From contig SKKI01000225.1 in the NCBI GenBank assembly GCA_007121565.1, forward strand, positions 1 through 5,349: a DNA stretch of 5,349 nucleotides, in the 5' to 3' direction. Position 1 is the first letter of the stretch, and every line of letters starts with the position of its first letter. Source of the stretch: Phycisphaerae bacterium. Lineage in GTDB: Bacteria > Planctomycetota > Phycisphaerae > Sedimentisphaerales > Anaerohalosphaeraceae. The notes under the pieces are model-generated. The model did not search any database. It was not told the origin of the DNA and saw nothing but the letters and a program-made list of their open reading frames with translations. The position numbers were made by a program, and so were the translations under genes. Below are positions 1 through 5,349 of this stretch, in pieces.

Positions 1-165
1 ACCTCCCGCCAGGCGCGGTTTATGATTCCCATGGCCCTGTCGCTGGGCTACGGGATCCTGTTTGCCACCTTCGTGACGCTGGTTGTCGTGCCGTGTCTGT
101 ATATGTTTCTGGATGATGCCGTCCGGTTCGGCAAACGGATGGCGATTTGGATGAACAGACAGTGA
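1..165 (+). CDS. RND-family efflux transporter permease, C-terminal end (partial)
   Basis: The open frame enters from the left edge and ends at TGA 163-165, giving 54 visible residues. They match the end of AcrB/HAE1-type inner-membrane pump subunits: a short polar lead (TSRQARF), then [16 protein letters not shown], then the last hydrophobic segment ([15 protein letters not shown]) and a short basic cytoplasmic tail. In this family the final two transmembrane helices contain the same pattern of IPM-x-S-L-G, F/A-T and V-P-x-L/C-Y. Such proteins work with a periplasmic adaptor and an outer-membrane channel to export drugs, metals or lipophilic compounds using the proton gradient. The substrate cannot be told from this tail. 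No adaptor or channel gene follows on this strand, so any partners must lie upstream of the window. The family call is solid; the subfamily is not determinable. Confidence 0.85.
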   Translation, partial: TSRQARFMIPMALSLGYGILFATFVTLVVVPCLYMFLDDAVRFGKRMAIWMNRQ

Positions 166-247
166 TGTTTTGCAGAGAAAAGGCTGTATGTTCTTAACCT
201 GGAGCATTCGATCAACTGCGTTACCGATGGCTGTGAGCTTTGCTTGC

Positions 248-252
248 AGGGA
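248..252 (+). promoter_or_regulatory. Alternative ribosome binding site for aroDE
   Basis: AGGGA lies 5 bases before an in-frame ATG at 258-260. If used, it would add 17 mostly hydrophobic residues (MPFLGLISAGFAGIGRL) to the front of AroDE. It is at least as good a Shine-Dalgarno match as the one before ATG 309, so the start is not settled by this criterion alone. Confidence 0.3.
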
Positions 253-298
253 TTTTGATGCCGTTTTTGGGCTTGATATCAGCCGGGTTTGCGGGTAT

Positions 299-304
299 AG
301 GAAG
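299..304 (+). promoter_or_regulatory. Ribosome binding site for aroDE (preferred start)
   Basis: AGGAAG ends 4 bases before ATG 309-311 (6 bases from the AGGA core). It supports the start that places the first beta strand of the dehydroquinase domain (TYLTLSVSG) directly at the N-terminus, as is usual in type I enzymes. Confidence 0.5.
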
Positions 305-308
305 ACTT

Positions 309-1865
309 ATGACCTATTTGACCCTATCCGTGTCGGGCAGCGATATCGAACAATTGAGCCAGCGGTTTCGGGCAGCCAAAACCCGCGGCGCTGAGGCGCT
401 GGAGGTACGCCTGGACGGGTTGGCCGGGCTGGGGCCGGACAGGGCCGGGCAGGTGATCGCCCAGGCCCGAAAGACCAAACTGCCGGTGATCGCCACCTGC
501 CGTGAACCGAATGAAGGCGGGGCGCAGAGCTTTGGTATTGCCGAAAAAACGGCGATTCTGGCCGAATGTATCAAGGCGGGGGCGGAGTTTGTCGACTGTG
601 AGCTGAAGATTTTCTCTAAAAAAGAGGCACAAAGGCCGATTAGAGAGGCACTCAAGGCCCATCCGGACTGTCGGCTCATTTTGTCGGCGCACCAGATGAA
701 GGGGCCATTTGAGGATATCAATCTCAAATATGAAACGATGCTGAGCCTGTGGCCGATGGCGATTTGCAAGCTGGTTTACACCGCCCGGCATATCAATGAC
801 TGTTTTGAGGGGCTGGATCTGCTGCATCGCTCCGGCGGCAAGGATATGATTGTCCTGTCTATGGGCCAGGCCGGGCTGATGACTCGCGTGCTGGCCAAAA
901 AGCTGGGGGCGTTTTTGACCTTTGCCGCGCTGGATCAGGACACGGCAACCGCTGCGGGACAGATTCCCATTGACGTGATGAAGGACCTGTTTCGGTGGGA
1001 TCGGCTGGACGGGCAGACCGAGGTGTTCGGGCTGATCGGTAACCCGGTGGGCCATTCGCTCAGCCCGGCGCTGTTTAACGCGGCGTTTGAAAAAGACGCA
1101 ATCAATGCCGTCTATCTGCCGTTTCTGCTCGAGGGCGACCCGGAACAGTTTTGTGATTTTGTCGATGGGATGGCCGAACGTCCCTGGCTCAGCACGGGCG
1201 GCTTCAGCGTAACTATTCCCCATAAAACCCACGCTTTGGACTATGTCAATGGCAAGGGCGAGTTTGTCGATGCCCTGGCCGCGTCGATCGGGGCGGCCAA
1301 TACGCTCAAAGTCGGCTTTAACGGCATTGTGTGCGGGTACAACACCGATTATGCCGGGGCGATGGATGCCCTGACCGCGGCGATGGGCCTTGAGCCGCAT
1401 GCGCTGCATGAACGGCAGGTCGCGGTCATTGGCGCCGGCGGTGTAGCGCGTGCGGTGGTGGCGGGCCTGGTGGATGTGGGGGCGCATGTGACGATCTATA
1501 ACCGGACGCTCAAAAAGGCCCGGCTGCTGGCCGAGGAGTTTCGCTGCAAGGCGGCCGGACTGGAAGCGTTAAGTGCCGCCGAGCCGTCGGTTATCATCAA
1601 TTGCACCAGTCTGGGGATGTATCCCGAGGTGGATGCGTCGTCGGTGGCCAAAGAGGTGCTGGGTCCCGAGATGACGGTATTCGATACGGTCTACAATCCC
1701 GTCCGCACGCAACTGCTTGAGGCCGCCGAGCAGGCCGGGGCCACAACCATCAGCGGAGCGGAGATGTTTATCCGCCAGGCGATCGCGCAATACCGCGTCT
1801 TTATGGGTACCGAACCGGATGCGAAGGTTATCCGCCGCGTGGTCATGAACGCCCTGACCGGCTAA
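309..1865 (+). CDS. aroDE: Bifunctional 3-dehydroquinate dehydratase (type I) / shikimate dehydrogenase
   Basis: This 518-residue fusion converts 3-dehydroquinate to 3-dehydroshikimate and reduces that to shikimate with NADPH, steps three and four of the shikimate pathway, in the cytoplasm. Residues 1 to about 230 form a type I dehydroquinase barrel. EVRLD (32-36) holds E32 and R34, ATCR ends at R65, SAH gives the general base H128, CKLV gives the Schiff-base lysine K154, and R193 and G217-Q218 fit the substrate pocket. Residues about 238-518 are AroE: GNPVGHSLSP (244-253) binds substrate, SVTIPHK (300-306) holds catalytic K306, GAANT (328-332) and NTD (345-347) supply N331 and D347. The nucleotide loop is GAGGVAR (375-381), with NRT (398-400) favouring NADP, then NCTSLGM and Q490. 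All key residues are present in both halves, so both activities are expected. ATG 309 was preferred over ATG 258 because the domain begins there. It lies 143 bases after the RND gene and may or may not be co-transcribed with it. Confidence 0.95.
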   Translation: MTYLTLSVSGSDIEQLSQRFRAAKTRGAEALEVRLDGLAGLGPDRAGQVIAQARKTKLPVIATCREPNEGGAQSFGIAEKTAILAECIKAGAEFVDCELKIFSKKEAQRPIREALKAHPDCRLILSAHQMKGPFEDINLKYETMLSLWPMAICKLVYTARHINDCFEGLDLLHRSGGKDMIVLSMGQAGLMTRVLAKKLGAFLTFAALDQDTATAAGQIPIDVMKDLFRWDRLDGQTEVFGLIGNPVGHSLSPALFNAAFEKDAINAVYLPFLLEGDPEQFCDFVDGMAERPWLSTGGFSVTIPHKTHALDYVNGKGEFVDALAASIGAANTLKVGFNGIVCGYNTDYAGAMDALTAAMGLEPHALHERQVAVIGAGGVARAVVAGLVDVGAHVTIYNRTLKKARLLAEEFRCKAAGLEALSAAEPSVIINCTSLGMYPEVDASSVAKEVLGPEMTVFDTVYNPVRTQLLEAAEQAGATTISGAEMFIRQAIAQYRVFMGTEPDAKVIRRVVMNALTG

Positions 1866-2003
1866 GGTGCGGGCACGGCAGGAGCCTTTCGCGTCTGCCC
1901 TATGTAATACTGCACGCTCCGGACGCAGAATATCCCTGTCGGCTCTGGCCTGGATGCAGACGTTGCGGATTTGCCGGCGCAATCCCGGTTACCCTGAAAA
2001 ACT

Positions 2004-2687
2004 CTATAATTCCGGTATGATTTCCGGGTAAATAGCGCCGCCAGCGTCAATGTTGAAGATATATATCAGACCCGGCTGGAGGCGTTTGTAGACGACATTG
2101 CCGAACACCGCCTTGATGCCCATCGGTTCCAGCCGCGTGGGGTCGTTGGCCAGTTGCCAGATTTCATCCCAGAATTGCTCGCGCTGGGCCAGCGATAGTT
2201 TTTCGCCGATTGCGCGATAACGCGCCGGCTCGCTGTGGGGCGTATGGATCGCAAAGCCGTCCTCGGGCCGCATTTTCTCCCCATAAACCCGCCGCCAGAG
2301 ATACATCGCCTTCTGGCGCCCCTCCATTACCATCGGCGTGGTGAATTTGACAATCAGCGCATCGAAATGGACCACATCCCCTTCGATGTCAAATTCCTTC
2401 TCCAGCACACGCCGCGTCATATCGTCCGGGTCGGTCTCGACAAACAACAGCCGCGTTCTTGTCTGGCCGTTATGCGTGTGCTGCTCGAGAACCTTGGCAT
2501 AGCCGATTCGCGTTTCCTCGGTCAGGTTGGCAATCGCCTCCCGCAACTCGGCGTTCTTAAACAGCAACTGCTCAACTTGTTCATCGACGGTGAACTGTCG
2601 CCACAGGACATAGCCTCCGCCGCCGGCCGCGATAAGCAGGCCCAGCGCAAAGAGGTTTTTGACCAGTGCCAGGTATGACGTTTTCAT
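2004..2687 (-). CDS. Uncharacterised protein with one N-terminal membrane segment
   Basis: I do not recognise this 227-residue protein. Residues 1-10 contain two lysines (K3, K10), followed by a hydrophobic, glycine-rich stretch (about 11-28, with GLLIAAGGGG) that looks like a signal anchor with the rest outside the cytoplasmic membrane; no lipobox or clear cleavage site is seen. Residues about 35-70 are charged and leucine-rich (EQVEQLLFKNAELREAIANL) and could form a short coiled coil. The remainder (about 75-227) looks like a soluble mixed alpha/beta domain rich in charged and aromatic residues, including LFVETDPDD (81-89), WRRVYGEKM (131-139), EQFWDEIWQLA (170-180) and a hydrophobic C-terminal part (GLIYIFNIDAGGAIYPEII, 206-224). 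No cysteines or obvious catalytic motif are visible. ATG 2687 starts two bases after the TAG of the LOG gene, implying translation coupled to it. Real coding is supported by this tight junction, the plausible protein composition and the full-length frame. Confidence 0.8.
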   Translation of the reverse strand: MKTSYLALVKNLFALGLLIAAGGGGYVLWRQFTVDEQVEQLLFKNAELREAIANLTEETRIGYAKVLEQHTHNGQTRTRLLFVETDPDDMTRRVLEKEFDIEGDVVHFDALIVKFTTPMVMEGRQKAMYLWRRVYGEKMRPEDGFAIHTPHSEPARYRAIGEKLSLAQREQFWDEIWQLANDPTRLEPMGIKAVFGNVVYKRLQPGLIYIFNIDAGGAIYPEIIPEL

Positions 2688-2689
2688 GG

Positions 2690-3391
2690 CTATTCGAGTC
2701 CGTTATCCGTTTCTCGGATGCCGGTCGGCAGGCGCAGGCCGCCGCGCCCATTGTCCTTATGAAAATCGACGATAATGCGAGCCGCCTCTTCGGGATCGTC
2801 GGTCAGGCAGAATAACTTCTTATCCTCCGGGTCGATGTATTGATTGTCACCGAGCATCGCCTTGTCGATCCAGTCAAACAGCTCTTTCCAGAATTCGCTG
2901 CCCATGCACACCACCGGAAAATAGACCTGCTTGAGCGTCTGAATCAGCACCAACGACTCGAAAAATTCATCCATCGTGCCGAAGCCGCCCGGCATCACCA
3001 CAAACCCGTGGGCGTATTTGACAAACATCACCTTGCGGCAAAAGAAGTACCGAAACGTAAGCGACAAATTCTGGTATTTGTTCGGTTTTTGTTCATGAGG
3101 AAGTTCAATGTTCAGCCCGACGCTTTTGACACCGGCGTCAAGGGCACCCCGATTGGCCGCCTCCATCAGACCGCCGCCGCCGCCGGTGATGACCGCAAAG
3201 CCGGCCTTGCCGATTTCGCGGGCCGTTGCGACGGTCAGGTCGTAGTAGGGGGTGCCTTCCTGTTCGCGGGCCGAGCCAAATATCGACACCGCAGGCCCGA
3301 TATTTGACAGCTCGTCAAATCCCTCCACAAATTCAGCCATAATACGAAAAACACGCCATGTCTCATCGCCCATCGTGTTGAATTCTGTCAT
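2690..3391 (-). CDS. LOG-family Rossmann-fold protein (TIGR00730-type, possible nucleoside 5'-monophosphate phosphoribohydrolase)
   Basis: This 233-residue protein belongs to the LOG family, often mislabelled lysine decarboxylase. Visible hallmarks are SIFGSAR (36-42) on the first Rossmann strand, the phosphate-binding loop ITGGGGGLMEAANRGA (68-83), the FFCRK segment (116-120) with R119, and the signature PGGFGTMDE (134-142) with E142. In characterised LOG enzymes the arginine and the glutamate of these motifs are the active-site residues that release the base from nucleoside monophosphates, as in cytokinin activation. Both are present, so the active site looks intact. An N-terminal extension of about 30 residues and a C-terminal tail make it the longer bacterial subtype, for which the physiological substrate is less certain. 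The start ATG (3389-3391) has a GGAG six bases upstream; an in-frame ATG at 3371-3373 is a weaker alternative. It is the first gene of a two-gene unit with the membrane-anchored protein downstream. Confidence 0.9.
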   Translation of the reverse strand: MTEFNTMGDETWRVFRIMAEFVEGFDELSNIGPAVSIFGSAREQEGTPYYDLTVATAREIGKAGFAVITGGGGGLMEAANRGALDAGVKSVGLNIELPHEQKPNKYQNLSLTFRYFFCRKVMFVKYAHGFVVMPGGFGTMDEFFESLVLIQTLKQVYFPVVCMGSEFWKELFDWIDKAMLGDNQYIDPEDKKLFCLTDDPEEAARIIVDFHKDNGRGGLRLPTGIRETDNGLE

Positions 3392-3397
3392 CCGTTA

Positions 3398-3401
3398 CTC
3401 C
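3398..3401 (-). promoter_or_regulatory. Ribosome binding site of the LOG-family gene
   Basis: On the minus strand GGAG sits six bases before the ATG at 3391-3389. It favours this start over the internal ATG six codons later. Confidence 0.55.
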
Positions 3402-3444
3402 GCATTCGAGTGGGGGTCATCAAAAAAATACATATCCGAACCTC

Positions 3445-3476
3445 ATTATATCGTCAAATACACCGGCAATGTTCAA
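3445..3476 (-). promoter_or_regulatory. Candidate sigma-70-type promoter for the LOG/membrane-protein unit
   Basis: The minus strand has a perfect TATAAT (3450 to 3445) about 54 bases before the LOG start codon. TTGAAC (3476 to 3471) lies upstream with a long 20-base spacer, or TGAACA (3475 to 3470) with 19 bases. The -10 match is excellent; the -35 spacing is poor, which suggests either a weak or an activator-dependent promoter. The surrounding sequence is clearly AT-rich compared with the genes. Confidence 0.45.
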
Positions 3477-3531
3477 AATTTATCAAAAAGAACAAACGCC
3501 CCTTCTTACGACACTTTTCCTTTGAACAATG
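3467..3531. repeat. Near-perfect 11-bp inverted repeat across the divergent promoters
   Basis: CAATGTTCAAA at 3467-3477 and TTTGAACAATG at 3521-3531 are inverted copies matching at 10 of 11 positions, with 43 bases between them. Each arm contains the TTGAAC that serves as the -35-like element of the promoter reading outward from it. The arms are too far apart for a usual RNA hairpin. They could be paired binding sites for one regulator of both genes, or simply two similar -35 regions. Confidence 0.5.
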
Positions 3532-3551
3532 AATCCCTGTCATGGTAGAAT
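3522..3551 (+). promoter_or_regulatory. Candidate sigma-70-type promoter of ldhA
   Basis: TTGAAC (3522-3527) and TAGAAT (3546-3551) are separated by 18 bases, a near-consensus arrangement. Transcription would begin around 3557-3560, giving an untranslated leader of roughly 45-50 bases before ATG 3606. This is the best promoter-like signal in the window. Confidence 0.6.
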
Positions 3552-3567
3552 CAGGAAGAAATCGTTT

Positions 3568-3603
3568 ATGAATATGAACGGAGTTAATTGCGAAGGGAGA
3601 TAA
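3568..3603 (+). CDS. Possible 11-codon leader ORF upstream of ldhA
   Basis: ATG 3568 opens a tiny frame encoding MNMNGVNCEGR and ending at TAA 3601-3603, two bases before the ldhA ATG. AGGAAG (3553-3558) lies nine bases upstream, a possible ribosome site. The stop-to-start junction is of the kind seen in translational coupling. Against it, the predicted transcription start (about 3557-3560) would fall in or after that ribosome site, and the peptide contains no run of regulatory codons. Its last codons also coincide with the ldhA ribosome site. It may be chance. Confidence 0.2.
   Translation: MNMNGVNCEGR
3594..3599 (+). promoter_or_regulatory. Ribosome binding site of ldhA
   Basis: AGGGAG lies six bases before ATG 3606-3608. 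This decides against the in-frame TTG at 3588, which would put the ribosome site inside the gene, and makes ATG 3606 better supported than ATG 3615. Confidence 0.7.
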
Positions 3604-3605
3604 CA

Positions 3606-4622
3606 ATGCTGAAAATGGCTGTTTTTAACACAAAACCCTACACGAAGCAGTTTTTTGGCCGTGCCAACGAGCGTTTCGGACACGAGTTGGTGTTTTTCAA
3701 AGAGCGGCTGACCGACCAGACCGTCGGCAGGGCCGCCGGCTTTGATGCGGTCTGCATTTTTGTCAACGACACCGCCGATGCCCCCGTTCTGACCCGCCTC
3801 AAAGAACTTGGCGTGCGGCTGCTTGCCCTGCGATGTGCGGGCTTTAACCACGTCGATCTGGAGGCTGCCGAGACCCTGGGCCTGTCGGTGGTGCGGGTAC
3901 CGGCCTATTCGCCTCATGCGGTGGCCGAGCATACCCTCGGGCTGATCCTGGCACTGAATCGCCGCATCCACCGGGCCCATCAGCGTATACGCGAGGGCAA
4001 TTTCTCGCTGGACGGGCTGATGGGCTTCGATCTGCACGGCACCCCCGTCGGCATCATCGGCACCGGCAAGATTGGCACGGAGGTGGCCCGGATCCTGCAC
4101 GGCTTTGGCTGCGAGTTGTACGCCTACGATGTTGAGCCAAACGACCAGTGCCGTCAGTTGGGTGTGCAGTACGTCAGTCTGGATGACATCTACAAGACGT
4201 GTTTGATCATCACCCTGCATTGTCCGCTGATGCCCCAGACACACCATATGATTGACGCCAAGGCGATTGACAAGATGCAGGACTGTGTGATGCTCATCAA
4301 TACCAGCCGCGGCGCCCTGGTCGATACCCAGGCCGTCATTGGCGGGCTCAAAACCCAGCGGATCGGCTATCTCGGGCTGGATGTGTATGAGGAAGAAGGC
4401 GACCTGTTCTTCGATGACTTATCCGATGAGATTATTCAGGACGATGTGTTTGCCCGCCTGCTGATGTTTCCCAACGTGGTTGTCACCGGCCATCAGGCGT
4501 TCTTTACCCATAACGCGGTCAGCGCTATCGCCGAGACCACACTGGATAATCTGTCAAAATTTGAGCAGGGCCAGTGTCAAAACGCCCTGTCCTGCGGTCT
4601 CCACGTCGTTTCGGAAGCATAG
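3606..4622 (+). CDS. ldhA: NAD-dependent D-lactate dehydrogenase (2-hydroxyacid dehydrogenase family)
   Basis: The 338-residue product is very like the fermentative D-lactate dehydrogenase of E. coli (about 329 residues), which reduces pyruvate to D-lactate and regenerates NAD+ in the cytoplasm. Shared stretches include LRCAGFNHVDL (75-85), VVRVPAYSPHAVAEH (95-109), LNRRIHRAHQR (117-127) and NFSLDGLMGF (132-141). The NAD loop is GTGKIG (152-157), and D175 at the end of the next strand fits NAD rather than NADP. The catalytic triad is visible: R235 in NTSRGALVD (232-240), E264 in LDVYEEE (258-264) and H296 in TGHQAF (294-299). The LFFDD and IIQDDVF segments (267-283) are typical of the LdhA subgroup and separate it from phosphoglycerate or glyoxylate reductases. 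It stands alone as a monocistronic gene with its own promoter and converges on the aminotransferase-family gene downstream. A related 2-ketoacid as substrate cannot be excluded, but the LdhA assignment is strong. Confidence 0.92.
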   Translation: MLKMAVFNTKPYTKQFFGRANERFGHELVFFKERLTDQTVGRAAGFDAVCIFVNDTADAPVLTRLKELGVRLLALRCAGFNHVDLEAAETLGLSVVRVPAYSPHAVAEHTLGLILALNRRIHRAHQRIREGNFSLDGLMGFDLHGTPVGIIGTGKIGTEVARILHGFGCELYAYDVEPNDQCRQLGVQYVSLDDIYKTCLIITLHCPLMPQTHHMIDAKAIDKMQDCVMLINTSRGALVDTQAVIGGLKTQRIGYLGLDVYEEEGDLFFDDLSDEIIQDDVFARLLMFPNVVVTGHQAFFTHNAVSAIAETTLDNLSKFEQGQCQNALSCGLHVVSEA

Positions 4623-4649
4623 GCCAGAGACCAGCGGCGGACAGTTTGC

Positions 4650-5349
4650 TCAGCGGGATTGAAGGGCGCCCCGGATCCGCTCGACGGCCTGTTCGAGGGT
4701 CGGCCGCGGACAGCCGAAATTGAGACGCACAAAGCCGGCGCCGTCAAAGTCGCTGCCGTCGGACACACCGACGCCGGCCTGCTGGAACCATTTGGCCGGG
4801 TCTCTGACGCCCAGTTGCCGCGCGTCAATCCAGGCCAGGTACGTCGCCTCGACCGGCCCCATTGACAATCCCGGCAGGGCGTTGACAGCGTCAAAGACGT
4901 AATCCCGGTTGCCGCGCAGATACGCGATCAACTCCTGATGCCAGGGGCCGCATTGCGTCAGGGCCGCTCGGCAGGCCGTATAGCCCATGCTGTTGATATG
5001 CGGCAGGATGCCCCGTATGGTGCCAAGAAAACGCCGCCGAAGCGTTTCGTTGGGGATAATCGCGAATCCGCAGTTGAGCCCGGCCAGGTTAAACGTCTTG
5101 GCCGGCGACATCAGCGTTACCGTCTGCTCGGCAATCTCGGCCGACAGCGCAGCAGTGGGCAGATGCCGCTGCGCCTCCTCGAGCACCAGGTCGCAGTGTA
5201 TCTCGTCCGAACAGATGACAATCTCGCGTTCCAGGCAGAAGTGTGCCACATCCAGCAGTTCCTGCTGCGTCCAGAGGCGGCCGACCGGATTGTGGGGCGA
5301 GCACAGCAGCAAAAGCCGGGTGTGCGGCCCGACACGTTCGGCCAGTGCA
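4650..5349 (-). CDS. PatB/MalY-type cystathionine beta-lyase, C-terminal part (partial)
   Basis: The frame stays open to the right edge, so the beginning of the gene is missing; 232 residues are visible, against about 390 for the full family. It is a fold-type I PLP enzyme. The cofactor-binding motifs are in the usual order: SPHNPVGR (fragment residues 17-24), SDEIHCDLV (47-55) with the aspartate that pairs with the pyridine nitrogen, and SPAKTFNLAGL (81-91) with Schiff-base lysine at residue 84 (codon 5099-5097). The carboxylate-binding arginine is in VRLNFGCPR (207-215). CSPHNPVGR and SDEIHCD are characteristic of the MalY/PatB group, which cleaves cystathionine to homocysteine, pyruvate and ammonia, rather than of general aminotransferases. 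Some relatives act on other C-S substrates, or, as MalY does, also have a regulatory role. A TTG at 5312-5310 is not the start, since the homologous sequence continues upstream (ALAERVGPHTRL). Confidence 0.9.
   Translation of the reverse strand, partial: ALAERVGPHTRLLLLCSPHNPVGRLWTQQELLDVAHFCLEREIVICSDEIHCDLVLEEAQRHLPTAALSAEIAEQTVTLMSPAKTFNLAGLNCGFAIIPNETLRRRFLGTIRGILPHINSMGYTACRAALTQCGPWHQELIAYLRGNRDYVFDAVNALPGLSMGPVEATYLAWIDARQLGVRDPAKWFQQAGVGVSDGSDFDGAGFVRLNFGCPRPTLEQAVERIRGALQSR

Noticed and set aside
254..281. Promoter-like TTGATG ... TATCAG before aroDE
   Set aside because: Both hexamers match the consensus weakly with a 16-base spacer, and the surroundings are not AT-rich, so it is not distinguishable from chance.
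170..394. 74-codon frame between the RND gene and aroDE
   Set aside because: It begins with TTG, overlaps the aroDE start by more than 80 bases in another frame, and resembles no protein family.
324..1487. Long open frame (387 codons) on the minus strand opposite aroDE
   Set aside because: It lies antisense to a gene with complete catalytic motifs. Its translation is rich in R, H, Q and P with no recognisable domain, as expected of a shadow frame in GC-rich coding DNA.
1871..1900. Possible terminator hairpin after aroDE (GGGCA ... TGCCC)
   Set aside because: The stem is only five pairs around a 20-base loop with no following T-run in either direction.
1989..2031. Inverted TTACCC ... GGGTAA at the end of the 227-residue protein gene
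   Set aside because: The arms are six bases and 31 bases apart, one lies in coding sequence, and no T-tract follows, so there is no support for a terminator.
1569..2050. Minus-strand frames running through the aroDE end and the intergenic gap (1982 to 1569 and 2050 to 1862)
   Set aside because: They overlap aroDE antisense or the 3' end of the minus-strand gene in another frame, have no family resemblance and no convincing ribosome site.
3540..4247. 235-codon frame antisense to ldhA
   Set aside because: It is a shadow of ldhA, which has all catalytic residues. It also crosses the promoter region and shows no domain features.
4623..4649. Bidirectional terminator between the convergent ldhA and PatB/MalY-type genes
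   Set aside because: The 27-base gap contains no stem-loop with a T-run on either strand that I can find.

Overview
The window reads as ordinary bacterial chromosome: moderately GC-rich, densely coding, with short intergenic gaps and one AT-rich divergent promoter region. It holds two partial genes at the edges and four complete ones. The best clue to the organism is a fused 3-dehydroquinate dehydratase/shikimate dehydrogenase (AroD-AroE order). In bacteria this arrangement is, from general knowledge, typical of Planctomycetes/Chlamydiae-type genomes. With an RND pump, a long LOG-family protein and an E. coli-type LdhA, a planctomycete (perhaps Phycisphaerae-like) is a reasonable guess, but it is inference and not proven by the sequence.

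Layout. 1-165 (+) is the C-terminal end of an RND efflux transporter inner-membrane subunit. After a 143-base gap comes aroDE (309-1865, +), which has a second plausible start at 258. A 138-base gap without a convincing terminator separates aroDE from a convergent two-gene minus-strand unit. Read in its own direction, that unit is a LOG-family Rossmann protein (3391 to 2690) followed 2 bases later by an unrecognised 227-residue protein with one N-terminal membrane segment (2687 to 2004). The divergent region 3392-3605 carries promoter-like elements in both directions. Their -35-like parts lie in a near-perfect 11-bp inverted repeat. On the plus strand follows an NAD-dependent D-lactate dehydrogenase (ldhA, 3606-4622), preceded by a possible 11-codon leader ORF. 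It converges, with a 27-base gap, on a PatB/MalY-type cystathionine beta-lyase (minus strand, 4650 to beyond the right edge).

How the genes work together. aroDE supplies two consecutive central steps of the shikimate pathway on one polypeptide. ldhA serves fermentative NADH re-oxidation, and the PatB/MalY-type enzyme belongs to sulfur amino-acid metabolism. Apart from the tightly coupled LOG/membrane-protein pair there is no clear shared pathway. The window looks like a mosaic of independent housekeeping units. I see no mobile element, CRISPR array, RNA gene or obvious new defence or biosynthetic system. The items most worth a second look are the uncharacterised membrane-anchored partner of the LOG protein and the symmetric divergent promoter region.
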